The notes beneath the pieces are model-generated. The model worked only from the letters and a program-made list of their open reading frames with translations, searched no databases and was not told the DNA's origin. Made by a program: the position numbers and the translations under genes. This document shows, in pieces, positions 1 to 8,538 of a stretch of 64,000 bases of DNA. Origin of the DNA: DATBHM01 sp963772375. GTDB taxonomy: Bacteria; Actinomycetota; UBA4738; JACQTL01. The stretch spans positions 124,001 through 188,000 of the forward strand of contig CAVYXG010000005.1 of the NCBI GenBank assembly GCA_963772375.1, written 5' to 3'. Each line of letters opens with the position of its first letter. Positions within the stretch are counted from its first letter, which is position 1.

Positions 1-350
1 TGGACCAGGCGTTCCTGCGCCGGATCCACGTCGCCGTGGAGTTCCCGGTGCCGGACGAGGACGGGCGGCGGGCCATCTGGCGGCTGTCGTTCCCCCCGAG
101 CGCTCCCTCCGAGGACATCGACGTCGACTTCCTGGCGCGTCAGTTCCGCATCTCCGGGGGATCGATCCGCAACGCCGCGCTCACGGCCGCGTTCATCGCA
201 GCGGAGTCGGGGGGGCCGATCACCATGGAGACGGCGGTCCTCGGCGTGAAGCGCGAGTTCCAGAAGCTCGGCCGGCTCCGCACCGAGGTGGAGTTCGATC
301 GGTATTTCGACTTGGTCAGGGAGGAGATCGATGCTGCACCTGTTGGATGA
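1..350 (+). CDS. AAA+ ATPase of the eCIS locus, C-terminal end (5' truncated by window)
   Basis: Only the last ~115 codons are present, reading in frame from base 3. The visible start DQAFLRRIHVAVEF is the typical sensor/arginine-finger stretch of AAA+ proteins, followed by FPVPDEDGRRAIW and a small helical lid domain. In eCIS loci a CDC48/FtsH-like AAA+ ATPase (Afp15/Cis15 type) sits next to a DUF4255 gene, exactly as here, and is thought to help assembly or sheath handling. The stop codon overlaps the start of the DUF4255 gene by 20 bp, which implies translational coupling. The Walker motifs lie outside the window, so catalytic competence cannot be judged. Confidence 0.85.
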   Translation, partial: DQAFLRRIHVAVEFPVPDEDGRRAIWRLSFPPSAPSEDIDVDFLARQFRISGGSIRNAALTAAFIAAESGGPITMETAVLGVKREFQKLGRLRTEVEFDRYFDLVREEIDAAPVG

Positions 351-1122
351 GACGCTCGAGGCCTTCCTGCGCGCCGAGGTGCCGCTGCAGGCCCGTCAGG
401 TCGACGTGTCGTTCGATGCGCCCGACAGCGAGTGGGGGGCCGCCGTCACCAAGCCGACCGTGAACCTGTTCCTGTGGGACCTCCGGGTGAACACCGAGGA
501 ACGCGAGGCCGGAATGGAGTTCGTCGAGGAGGACGGGGTGCGGATGTGGCGCCCGCCGAAGCCCCGGATCGACTGCCGCTATCTGCTGACGGCGTGGACG
601 ACCGAGGTCCAGGACGAACACCGCCTGCTCGGCGCGGTCCTGACGGCGCTCCTGGGCACGCACGAGATCGCCGCCGAGCACCTCCAGGGTGCGTACGCCG
701 GCGTCCGGCCGCTGCCGACGGTCTCGGCAGCCGAACCGGGGGTCGACGGGACGCCGGACCTGTGGCAGGCGCTCGGCGGCAAGTTGAAGCCGGGCCTCGA
801 CCTGAAGGTCACCGCCACGGTCGACGCGAAGGTGTTCACGGAGGCCGGGCCGCCGGTGGAGCGCTACGAGATCGACGTGACCGATCGGGACCGGCCCGAG
901 CGGGCCGATCGCCTGACCTCGGTGGGCGGCGTGGCCGAGGGCGCGCCGGGCGCCGCCATCACCAGCCCCCGGGGCCGTGCGACCGCCGACCCGGAGGGCC
1001 GGTTCCTGGTCCGGGCCGAGGAGGGCGACGAGATCACGGTGGAGGGCGAACGTCGCTCCAGCGGCAAGGCGCCGGCCAAGGGGTCGGTCAAGCTGGGTTC
1101 GGCGTCCAAGGGCCGGGGCTGA
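331..1122 (+). CDS. DUF4255 (Pvc16-type) eCIS tail-terminator-like protein
   Basis: A 263-residue protein. Residues 1-~190 match the DUF4255/Pvc16_N pattern: MLHLLDETLEAFLR at the start, then TKPTVNLFLWDLRVN and RYLLTAWTTEVQDEH. This family caps the tube/sheath of Afp-like particles and is a reliable eCIS marker. The last ~70 residues look like a small carboxypeptidase-regulatory/Ig-like add-on (GRATADPEGRFLVRAEEGDE), which is less usual. ATG at 331 lies inside the 3' end of the ATPase gene, so the two are coupled. The next gene is on the opposite strand 24 bp downstream. Confidence 0.88.
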   Translation: MLHLLDETLEAFLRAEVPLQARQVDVSFDAPDSEWGAAVTKPTVNLFLWDLRVNTEEREAGMEFVEEDGVRMWRPPKPRIDCRYLLTAWTTEVQDEHRLLGAVLTALLGTHEIAAEHLQGAYAGVRPLPTVSAAEPGVDGTPDLWQALGGKLKPGLDLKVTATVDAKVFTEAGPPVERYEIDVTDRDRPERADRLTSVGGVAEGAPGAAITSPRGRATADPEGRFLVRAEEGDEITVEGERRSSGKAPAKGSVKLGSASKGRG

Positions 1123-1146
1123 GGACGCCCGCGCCCCGGACCGTCG

Positions 1147-1617
1147 TCACACCAGCGCGACCTTCCCCGTCGTCCCCATGACCGCGAGCCGGATCGGTGG
1201 CCGTCCGGGGCGCTCGGCCACCGCGGCCTCCGTGATGAGCTCCGCGCGCGTCCGCATCTCGTCGAGCGTGGCGGCGACCTCGGCGTCCGTGCCGTCCGGG
1301 ACCGGTGGCACGGCCAGCTCGCCTTCGATCGCCTCCAGCTCGTCGGGCGTGGCGGGGCGGATGGGGTCGGCGGCCTCGAGCCGGCTCGCCAGCGCGGCCA
1401 GCCGATATGAGAAGACCTCCCTCGGTTCGCCCCGCAGCTCCTCCACCCCCTGCCGGGCGAGCTCCGAGCGCCGGGGCTCATCGAGGCCGGCCATGGCTCG
1501 AGCCATGCGGGCGGCGCCGGTCACGCCCCAGTCGACCAGCTCGTACATGGCGTCCACGTCGTGGCCGAACGCGGCCCGGGCGAACAGCCCGGCGGGGCCG
1601 TCCGCGGCGTCGCTCAC
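1147..1617 (-). CDS. Hypothetical eCIS-associated protein
   Basis: 156 residues, probably soluble and alpha-helical; I do not recognise the family. I chose the GTG at 1617 because it overlaps the TGA of the upstream DUF4157 gene as GTGA, the coupling seen throughout this locus. Longer in-frame starts would run into that gene. It begins VSDAADGPAGLFARAAFGHD and ends in a hydrophobic strand (LAVMGTTGKVALV). As the third gene of the leftward operon after two DUF4157 genes it could be a chaperone, immunity or adaptor protein. That is inference from position only. Confidence 0.7.
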   Translation of the reverse strand: MSDAADGPAGLFARAAFGHDVDAMYELVDWGVTGAARMARAMAGLDEPRRSELARQGVEELRGEPREVFSYRLAALASRLEAADPIRPATPDELEAIEGELAVPPVPDGTDAEVAATLDEMRTRAELITEAAVAERPGRPPIRLAVMGTTGKVALV

Positions 1618-3638
1618 GGTTCCTCGGGGGGCGGCGCCTCGCCCGGCACGGAGGTGGCGCGCCCCCATTTCTGCTGCTTGAGCAGCGGATGCCCGAGTAC
1701 CCGGATGCGGACGTATCGCCAATCGGGCCCCGCCTTGGCGCCCTCCTTGCCCAGGGCGGCCGGATACACGTGGTTGTTGTCGAGGTCCGCTCCCGCCCGG
1801 AACAGGAAGAACTTGATGTGGTCGACCCGCGCCGAGGACAGCGACAGGTTCATCACCTCTGTTCCCTCGGTGGACGCGTGCCCGGACAGGTAGATCTCGG
1901 CGTTCTTCACGCCGCGGGTCCATTCGGCGAGATCGAGCAGGAAATGGAGGTCCTGGTCCGGCCGGACGGCGTCCTCGAGCGGCTCGGGACCCTCGGGGAG
2001 CCCCAGCTTGAAGAACAGCTTCTCCGGCACGGTCGGAATCGTCGCCGGCGGGTTGACCGCCTCGGGCGACTGCGGCTCCGACGGCAGCCCCGGCTGTGTC
2101 TGCCAGTCGAAACCGGTGACCTCGTCGCCGGCCACCTCCATCGCGCCGAGGTTCGGGTGGGCCGTGTTCATCTCGGCCCTGAGCTCGTCGTCGACGGCCT
2201 GGAGGCCCTGGCCCCGGAGCTCGCTGATGCGCTTGGCCTTGTCCCAGGCCAGCTGGCGCTCGAGCCCCATCGAGAAGAAGAACGGGAACAGCGCATCACG
2301 GAGCCAGCCCCACCCCCCGGGGTCGAAGAAGTAGGACTCGTCGCCGAGCTCGGGGGCGAGATCCTCGGACGCCTTCTCGAACACGGGACCCATGTTGAAG
2401 AAGTCCTGCTTGAAGTCCTCCATGCTCGTGCCCGGGATGCCGGAGTAGTGCATGTCGTACGCGGCGGAGATGGCGCGCGGCAGGTCGAACCGGATGTGTG
2501 CCTGAAAGGCCGGGAGCAGCGAGTTCGCGATCTCCTGTGATCGGAACCGGATCATGCTGCCCTCGTTGTAGCTCTCGGCCTCGGTGAACGCGGCCTTCCA
2601 GTTCCCCTCGACCTTGTCCTGCTCGCCCCGGTACCAGGCGTCGAGGTTCTGCTGGTAGGTGGCGTGGAACAGGAGGACCTCCTGCATCTTCATGTGGGGG
2701 TACTGGTAGATGCCCGAGTCGACCGCCGCGATCTCGTTCACGGTGACGAAGTAGTAGACCTTGGCGAACCAGTACTTCATGTCGCCCTTCATCAGGTTGG
2801 CGGTGCCGAGCATGTCGTCACGGACCGCCTCGCACTGTGCCTTCAGGGCCTGGAACGACGCGACCGGGTTCAGCGGCAGCAGCTGGTAGCGGTAGCCCGG
2901 TGCCAGCTTGAAGGGGAGCGACGCGGGTTCCTGGTTCAGGTACCACCGGCCGGTTCCCGGCGAACGGGCGATCTTGTTGCCCTCGGCGTCCATCGCCTCG
3001 TCCTCGGTGGGAGCGACGTCGGGCGCGAGCGCGGCCCGCGGCTCGAAGGGCGGCGTGGTCACGCGCTCCGGCGCCGGCGCCGGCTGCCGGGGAATCCGAC
3101 CGGCGGGGACGGTCGAGGCCGTCCGTCCGACCGGGGACCCGGCGGCGACGGCGGTCGCGTTCCGTTCGGCCTCGCGCTCGGCCATCTCGCCGGGAGCGGT
3201 TGTGGCCACGGGTCCATCGGGGGCGATGGTGGTTCCCTGGGCGACGTGGGTCAGCTCGTGGGCGAGCAGCGAGCGCCCGGCCGGCGTATGGGGCTGGTAC
3301 GCGCCGGAGCGGAAGAACATGTCCTGGCCGATCGTGAACGCGCGCGCCTCGAGCTGGCGGGCGAGCTCGTCCGCGGACGGACCCGTGTGGACCCTGACCC
3401 CGCGGGGCGCGGCGCGCGCGGCCTCGGGGCGGTCGTCGAACACGGCCGGGGCTCCTCCACCCCGAAGTGCCTGGATCCTCGAGGCGGTGCCGGCGCCGAC
3501 CGGCCTCGAGCCGTTGGCCGGGGCCATGCGTCGCGCGACGGCCCGATTGCTCAGCACCGCCCGCGACCTGCTGCTCGCCGCCGGCCGGCGCTCGGAAACC
3601 GGTTCTGCGGTCGCCTGCTCGTGGACGCGTTCCTCCAT
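1614..3638 (-). CDS. DUF4157 (eCIS core domain) protein with C-terminal OmpA/MotB-like domain
   Basis: 674 residues. A short disordered N-terminus carries an NRAV motif typical of DUF4157 proteins. Residues ~80-135 form the DUF4157 domain with a zinc-protease-like HELTH signature at 127-131. The middle (~200-500) is unassigned and rich in Trp, Tyr and Phe. Residues ~550-655 resemble an OmpA-like peptidoglycan-binding fold (IYLSGHASTEGTEVMNLSLS followed by SSARVDHIKFFL). DUF4157 is the family most strongly linked to eCIS clusters and is often found on cargo. The OmpA-like end suggests contact with peptidoglycan. ATG at 3638 follows the TAG of the upstream gene by 10 bp; the stop overlaps the next gene. 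Confidence 0.85.
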   Translation of the reverse strand: MEERVHEQATAEPVSERRPAASSRSRAVLSNRAVARRMAPANGSRPVGAGTASRIQALRGGGAPAVFDDRPEAARAAPRGVRVHTGPSADELARQLEARAFTIGQDMFFRSGAYQPHTPAGRSLLAHELTHVAQGTTIAPDGPVATTAPGEMAEREAERNATAVAAGSPVGRTASTVPAGRIPRQPAPAPERVTTPPFEPRAALAPDVAPTEDEAMDAEGNKIARSPGTGRWYLNQEPASLPFKLAPGYRYQLLPLNPVASFQALKAQCEAVRDDMLGTANLMKGDMKYWFAKVYYFVTVNEIAAVDSGIYQYPHMKMQEVLLFHATYQQNLDAWYRGEQDKVEGNWKAAFTEAESYNEGSMIRFRSQEIANSLLPAFQAHIRFDLPRAISAAYDMHYSGIPGTSMEDFKQDFFNMGPVFEKASEDLAPELGDESYFFDPGGWGWLRDALFPFFFSMGLERQLAWDKAKRISELRGQGLQAVDDELRAEMNTAHPNLGAMEVAGDEVTGFDWQTQPGLPSEPQSPEAVNPPATIPTVPEKLFFKLGLPEGPEPLEDAVRPDQDLHFLLDLAEWTRGVKNAEIYLSGHASTEGTEVMNLSLSSARVDHIKFFLFRAGADLDNNHVYPAALGKEGAKAGPDWRYVRIRVLGHPLLKQQKWGRATSVPGEAPPPEEP

Positions 3639-3648
3639 CGGCGCCTCG

Positions 3649-5751
3649 CTACCAGGGCTGGAAGCCGGCCCGGACCCACTGGAGGGCCTGCTTCGTGATC
3701 ATCCAGGGCTGGGTCTTGAAGTCGATCGGAACGTCCCACGATCGCAGGGTGTCCACGAGGCCGGGGACGCTTTGCTGGAGGACCACATCGGCCTCCATGC
3801 CGAACGTGCCGAAGTGCCAGCTCGGGTGGGGGAGGCCCTCGATCGCGGCGGCGATGTCCGCCGCAAGACCGTGCGTCACGCCGAGCTCCTGGAGCTGCTT
3901 GTCGATCTCTGCCGAGAGGTGCTGCTGGTCGAGGCCGCCGAGCCTGGCCCATGCGATGGCGCCGACGTCGAGGATGGCCTCGCCCAGGTCGACCTCCTTC
4001 CCGCCCTCGATGTCCACCGATGGCACCTTGCTGATGTCCCAGTTGTCGGGGTTGGACGCCGAGCGCTCTCGGATCAGCGGGCCCAGGCGGATCTCCAGCT
4101 GGGCGGGATCGTCCCATTGCCCGCTGAAGCCGGCCAGGTACTCGGGGTTCTGGACGAAGGTCAGATGGGCGGCCTGGACGAGTCGGACGAACTCCCCCGG
4201 CCGCATCGCCAGGAGCTCGGTTGCGGTCGAGCCACCGGCGCCGCCCTGGGCCTGATGGGGCGCGCCGAGCCCGGCCGCGAGCCGCGAAGCCACGTCGGTC
4301 GACACCCCGAACGCGGACAGCGGTTCGCCAACCCTGGTCATGAAGTCGTCCGGGTTCAGCGGCGCCAGCTTGGCCCAGACGGCCGTCCCGGCGGTCATCA
4401 CGTCCGCCTGGACCGCCGCCGGGAGGTACCGCACGTCCCAGTTCGAGGGATCGAGCTGAGCACGGGCGAACACGATCGCGTTGCCGAGGAGCTCGGCCGG
4501 TATCTCGCCGATCTTCTCGAGGACCTCCGCGAAGGCCACCAGCATCTCGCCGAGCTCCTTGACCCCGGCGGCGATCAGCTGGGGCATGTGGACGATGTTC
4601 CAGATCGTGCTGCCGATCTTGCCGAAGACCCATCCGATCGGCCCGACATCGGTGGCCTGCTCGCCGGCCTCCTCTCCCACCATCGCCCCCGCGATGCCGC
4701 AGATGAGGAAGCCGATGCCCTCGGTCGCTACGCCGATCGCCGCGCAGAACTCCACGCCGAGGGTCGAACCGGCCCACCCTCCACCGAGGCGCCCGGCCTC
4801 CTCGCGCGAGACCTCGCCCGCTTCCTCCGAAGTGGGAGCGGTGAGGATCCGGTAGCCCGAGTACGCGTAGTTGACGACCTTGAAGATCTTGCTACCGACC
4901 CGGAAGACCTTGATGTGTTCGGCCTCGTGTCCGAGCATCTTGTGGACGCCGTGCTCCTCGCCCTCGAGCACGGCCAGCACCTTCTCCGTCACGGGCATCT
5001 CGACGACCTCGCCCTCGGGAACCTCCTCGACCACGTCCTCGGGCATGTCCGGAAGGGGCTCCAGCCGGCTCGCCGTCGCCCCCGGCTGCATCTGTGACAG
5101 CAGGAAGTCGGGGTTCGCCGCCGCGCCGGGCGGAACGGTCTCTGGCGGGAGGTGCAGGGCCTCCATGATCTCGTCGTCCGACATGACCTTGATGCCCCGC
5201 TGCACGACCCGGAGCGGCCCCTCGCCGCCCCCGGATTCCTTCTCCTCCTGCCGCTGTACGCCGGCCGCAGGCGACGCCGTCGGGACCGCGACCGGAGCTC
5301 CCGGCGACCCAGCCGCGGAGCGCGCCAGCCCGGACGCCTCCCGCTCGGCGCTGTCCGACGGCGTGCTGACGGCACGCCGTCCGGGCCCCCGGCGCCGGTT
5401 CTGCGCGGCGTGCACCGCTTCGTGCGCGATGACCTCGCGACCCGACGTCGTCGTCGGATCGAACCCGTCTCCGCGGACGTAGATGTCGCTCCCCCTGGTG
5501 AGCGCGCGGGCCCCGTAGCGATGGGTGACCGCGTCGGCGTGGGACCCCGTATGGATCCGAACGTCCGAGAGATCGGTGTGCAACAGCTCGCCCAGCGTGT
5601 CCAGCGCGCGGGCGTCGATCCCACCGCCCGGCCCGGCGCCCCGACCGAGTCGCGTCATCGACCGGTTGCTGATGGCCGGCTTGGGGCGTGCGTGGTCGGC
5701 CCGATCGACACGTTCGGGCTCGTCGAGGCGCTGGATGCTTCGCGCTCGCAC
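3649..5751 (-). CDS. DUF4157 (eCIS core domain) protein, candidate eCIS cargo
   Basis: 700 residues. The N-terminal DUF4157 domain spans ~45-120, with HEAVH at 110-114. A glycine-rich hydrophobic stretch follows at ~324-362 (GIGFLICGIAGAMVGEEAGE), a glycine-zipper-like pattern seen in some membrane-acting toxins. The C-terminal ~330 residues contain a duplicated motif (PSNWDVRYLPAAVQAD and PDNWDISKVPSVDIEG, each followed by an AxWAxL segment). I recognise no enzyme domain, so toxin function is inference. It starts at GTG 5751 with no Shine-Dalgarno; the putative promoter implies a nearly leaderless mRNA. It heads a leftward operon of three genes. Confidence 0.82.
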   Translation of the reverse strand: MRARSIQRLDEPERVDRADHARPKPAISNRSMTRLGRGAGPGGGIDARALDTLGELLHTDLSDVRIHTGSHADAVTHRYGARALTRGSDIYVRGDGFDPTTTSGREVIAHEAVHAAQNRRRGPGRRAVSTPSDSAEREASGLARSAAGSPGAPVAVPTASPAAGVQRQEEKESGGGEGPLRVVQRGIKVMSDDEIMEALHLPPETVPPGAAANPDFLLSQMQPGATASRLEPLPDMPEDVVEEVPEGEVVEMPVTEKVLAVLEGEEHGVHKMLGHEAEHIKVFRVGSKIFKVVNYAYSGYRILTAPTSEEAGEVSREEAGRLGGGWAGSTLGVEFCAAIGVATEGIGFLICGIAGAMVGEEAGEQATDVGPIGWVFGKIGSTIWNIVHMPQLIAAGVKELGEMLVAFAEVLEKIGEIPAELLGNAIVFARAQLDPSNWDVRYLPAAVQADVMTAGTAVWAKLAPLNPDDFMTRVGEPLSAFGVSTDVASRLAAGLGAPHQAQGGAGGSTATELLAMRPGEFVRLVQAAHLTFVQNPEYLAGFSGQWDDPAQLEIRLGPLIRERSASNPDNWDISKVPSVDIEGGKEVDLGEAILDVGAIAWARLGGLDQQHLSAEIDKQLQELGVTHGLAADIAAAIEGLPHPSWHFGTFGMEADVVLQQSVPGLVDTLRSWDVPIDFKTQPWMITKQALQWVRAGFQPW

Positions 5752-5788
5752 TTCGTCGGCGATTCTGACGCGCCGCGCCGCGCTGGAT

Positions 5789-5807
5789 CAGAACCAGGGG
5801 GGCAGAC
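5789..5807 (-). promoter_or_regulatory. eCIS promoter motif, copy A (leftward)
   Basis: On the minus strand the sequence is GTCTGCCC-CCCT-GGTTCTG. A -10-like CAGAAT starts about 22 bases after it and the GTG start is 37 bases after it. The same 19-bp architecture occurs at 5871-5889 (+) and 8460-8478 (+). The match was found by eye; the binding protein is unknown. Confidence 0.6.
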
Positions 5808-5870
5808 ATCCGGGCACCGTCCCCGGGTGGTCTCCTGAGGCTTCGGCGTTGCCGGCGAGCCTGCGCGGAT

Positions 5871-5889
5871 GTCTGCCCGACCGACTCTG
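5871..5889 (+). promoter_or_regulatory. eCIS promoter motif, copy B (rightward)
   Basis: GTCTGCCC-GACC-GACTCTG. A -10-like TACGAT begins ~23 bases downstream, about 8 bases before the ATG at 5926, so the mRNA would be leaderless. Together with copy A it creates a perfect 13-bp inverted repeat (5800-5812 and 5866-5878) in the divergent intergenic region. Confidence 0.6.
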
Positions 5890-5925
5890 TCCTACCTCGG
5901 GGGGTCGTCCCTACGATCGCTGTCC

Positions 5926-8403
5926 ATGAGCCGGTCCCGCGCGAGGCGGGCACGGCCGGCGGGCCGGGAGGCCGACGAGAACGGACGGCGCGCCGTTCCC
6001 GAAGGAGCCCCCGCGCCGGATCGTGCGCGAGCAGGGGCGGGTTCCGGCTCGGCCTCGGCCGGGAGCCGGGATCCCGGCGTGGGCAACGCCGCCGTGAGCC
6101 GGCTGATCGGGCCGCGTGCCGACGCCACGCCTCCCGGCACCGCGGGCCTTGCCGCCGCCGGATCCCCGCTCCAGGACGTCCTGGGGCACCGCGACGTGGG
6201 AAACGCCGCCGCCGGGCGGGCGGTGGCCCGGCGAAGCCCGAAGCCGGGGTCGGGCACCCCGCCACCCGCGGCGGGGAACGTCGTGTCCGTGCTCCGGTCG
6301 CCCGGCGAGCAGCTGCCCGCGGACGTCGCCCGATCGATGGAACCCGTGGTCGGTGGGAGCCTCGAGGGGGTCCGGATCCACCGCGACGCCGCTGCCGGGA
6401 GGTCGGCGGACGCCCTGGACGCCAGCGCCTACACGGTCGGTGGACACGTGGTGTTCGGCCCCGAGCGGTACGACCCGGGCTCCGACCCGGGGCGGAAGCT
6501 CCTCGCGCACGAGCTGACCCACGTCGCGCAGCAGGGCGCATCGACGCGAGTTCCCCCGCCCGAGTCCCTGACCGTCAGCCGGCCGGGCGACCGGTCCGAA
6601 CGCGCGGCCGACACCGCGGCACACCGGGCGGCGGGCCCGAAATCGACCGTGCCCCACGCGAGCGGGCCCGGGGCGACAGCGCCGGCGATCGCGCGACAGC
6701 CGAAGGACACGGGAACCGACGTGAAGCCCACTCCCTCCCCCACGGGGATCCAGTGGGAAGACGCCGTGGCCACGATGAACGCGATCCTGGCCGTCCTGCC
6801 TCACGTCGGCGAACTCGGCATCGTCCTGCCCACGATCGACCTCTCGGCGGAGAACCTGCGGGCGATGGATTCGCCGGGACCGGGGCCGATTGCCGAGAAT
6901 CCGGGGTCACCGTTCCCCGAGCGGATTCTCGCCGACGTGCCCCCGAAGTACCACGACCTCGTGCGCGAGTGGCACTACGTCGTGCATCCCGTCCACGCCG
7001 AACCTGGAGGGATCACCATCTCGATCTACGGGACCATGCGCGAGACCCACCTGAACATGGCCGTCGCACAGACCCAGCCGCTGGTCAACGAGCTGGTCAC
7101 CGAAGGCGCGACCGATGCGACGTTCTCGTATCTGGCGGACTACTGGAACGCCGTCGCCCGCGTCCGGGGCGAGATCGCGGAGGAGGTGGTGGCCGAGGCG
7201 GCCGAGAAGGCGAAGACGGTGGTTCAGGGGCTCAGCTTCGAGGGCGCCACCGAGAACGAGCACGCCAAGACCGCCGTCGACAAGGCCGTGGAAGCCGCGC
7301 ACATCGCCATCAAGGTCACCACGCAGTTCGAGCATCACGCGATCGAGCACGCCGCCGAGCACGCTGCCGATGAGGCCAAGCGCCTGAAGACGCTCGAGAA
7401 CCTCCTCGCCGATGCCGGTCAGGAGGGGGCGTGGCCCCAGGCCGGGTCGAGCCTGTTCAAGTCCGCAGCGAAGATGGACGTGGTCGCGGGACTCGCCTAC
7501 ATCGAGAGTGGCCTGCACGGGATCGCGGGGATCCTGGCGATCGCCGACCCGGAGGAGCGCGAGAAGATGTTCCGCGCCCGCTCCGATCTCATCGGCGGGC
7601 TCGCAGCGAGCGAACAGATCGTCAAGGTGGTGCTGCAGCTCGCGGCCGGAGCGACCGCGGTGCTCGGCGCTACCACCTACGCGATCGCCAAGCTGCTCGG
7701 GAACGAGGCACTCGCCGCCGAGGTCCTGTCGAAGGGCATCAAGGTCGCGGAGAAGTTCGAGGTCGTCATCAGCACGGCCATGGTCATCCACGGGGTCCTG
7801 ACGCTCCTCGACAGCGAGGCGTCCGCGGAGGAGAAGGAGGAGGCCGCCCTGGAGACCGCGATCGGGGCGACCCCGCTGATCGCGAAGGCCACCGGCGCGT
7901 TCGAGGGTGGCCCGGCGACGCTGGCGGTCGTGATCAGCTTCTTCACCATCAAGTGGATCGGCGAGGCCGCGTACGGATTCTCCGTCGACCTGGCCAGGAT
8001 CAGCCTCTCCATGGCCTACGAGTTCATGCGTCGGGAGGCGACGACCGTCAACGACGACGGCCTTCAGCTCGCGCTGGCCCTGAAGTTCTACGCGCTCGAG
8101 ACCGACCACGACCGCAAGGCGATGTTCTGGGGCGTGATCCCGACCCTGCGGAGCAGGCTCCATGCGAGCCTGAGCGACGCCATCCAGCACGCGACGGTCG
8201 GGGGAGGAGGCGCGGACCGCGAACCCGCGTACCACGAGCCGCTGAGGAAGCGCTTCGCCCCGCTGGCGGCACGACCCATCGACAGGGACGATGACCTCCT
8301 CGAGGTCGCCCAGGAGTACGTCCACACGGTGGCCGAGGCGCTGGCCCACCCGCAGGAGATCCTCGAGGAGGACGTCGAGGACATGTGGGAGAAGCACGGC
8401 TGA
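5926..8403 (+). CDS. DUF4157 (eCIS core domain) protein, candidate eCIS cargo
   Basis: 825 residues from the ATG at 5926. An in-frame upstream ATG at 5868 is rejected because it overlaps the promoter motif. The N-terminus (~1-120) is disordered with two GNAA(V/A) motifs typical of eCIS-linked proteins. DUF4157 spans ~130-205 with HELTH at 195-199. After a Pro/Ser linker, residues ~290-810 are mostly helical, with heptad-rich stretches (~400-520) and two hydrophobic helices (~540-555 and ~575-600, LAAGATAVLGATTYAIAKLL). No catalytic domain is recognised. It stands alone on the plus strand between two motif-bearing promoters, which fits a separately expressed cargo or adaptor. Confidence 0.82.
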   Translation: MSRSRARRARPAGREADENGRRAVPEGAPAPDRARAGAGSGSASAGSRDPGVGNAAVSRLIGPRADATPPGTAGLAAAGSPLQDVLGHRDVGNAAAGRAVARRSPKPGSGTPPPAAGNVVSVLRSPGEQLPADVARSMEPVVGGSLEGVRIHRDAAAGRSADALDASAYTVGGHVVFGPERYDPGSDPGRKLLAHELTHVAQQGASTRVPPPESLTVSRPGDRSERAADTAAHRAAGPKSTVPHASGPGATAPAIARQPKDTGTDVKPTPSPTGIQWEDAVATMNAILAVLPHVGELGIVLPTIDLSAENLRAMDSPGPGPIAENPGSPFPERILADVPPKYHDLVREWHYVVHPVHAEPGGITISIYGTMRETHLNMAVAQTQPLVNELVTEGATDATFSYLADYWNAVARVRGEIAEEVVAEAAEKAKTVVQGLSFEGATENEHAKTAVDKAVEAAHIAIKVTTQFEHHAIEHAAEHAADEAKRLKTLENLLADAGQEGAWPQAGSSLFKSAAKMDVVAGLAYIESGLHGIAGILAIADPEEREKMFRARSDLIGGLAASEQIVKVVLQLAAGATAVLGATTYAIAKLLGNEALAAEVLSKGIKVAEKFEVVISTAMVIHGVLTLLDSEASAEEKEEAALETAIGATPLIAKATGAFEGGPATLAVVISFFTIKWIGEAAYGFSVDLARISLSMAYEFMRREATTVNDDGLQLALALKFYALETDHDRKAMFWGVIPTLRSRLHASLSDAIQHATVGGGGADREPAYHEPLRKRFAPLAARPIDRDDDLLEVAQEYVHTVAEALAHPQEILEEDVEDMWEKHG

Positions 8404-8459
8404 TCCCCGATGACCGCCCGCGTCGGTTCCCCGACCCCTCACCCTGGCGATGCCCCGAG

Positions 8460-8478
8460 GTCTGCCCGTTCGGTTCTG
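8460..8478 (+). promoter_or_regulatory. eCIS promoter motif, copy C (structural operon)
   Basis: GTCTGCCC-GTTC-GGTTCTG, with -10-like TAGCGT starting ~22 bases downstream. Unlike copies A and B it is followed by a leader with a ribosome binding site (GGAGGG at 8526-8531) before GTG 8539. It would drive the receiver-like gene and the whole sheath-to-baseplate operon. Confidence 0.6.
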
Positions 8479-8538
8479 TTCGATTCGCGCGGCTCCTCCT
8501 AGCGTTCGGTGACGTTGTCCGTTCCGGAGGGAACCAGC

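Noticed and set aside
1618..1923. A longer N-terminus for the protein at 1147-1617
   Set aside because: The extension reads antisense-like, low-complexity sequence over the 3' end of the DUF4157 gene in the wrong frame; GTG 1617 in a GTGA overlap is the better start.
2908..5097. A long open frame on the plus strand opposite two DUF4157 genes
   Set aside because: Codon composition is that of an antisense shadow of very GC-rich genes; no domain is recognisable, while the minus strand encodes clear DUF4157 proteins.
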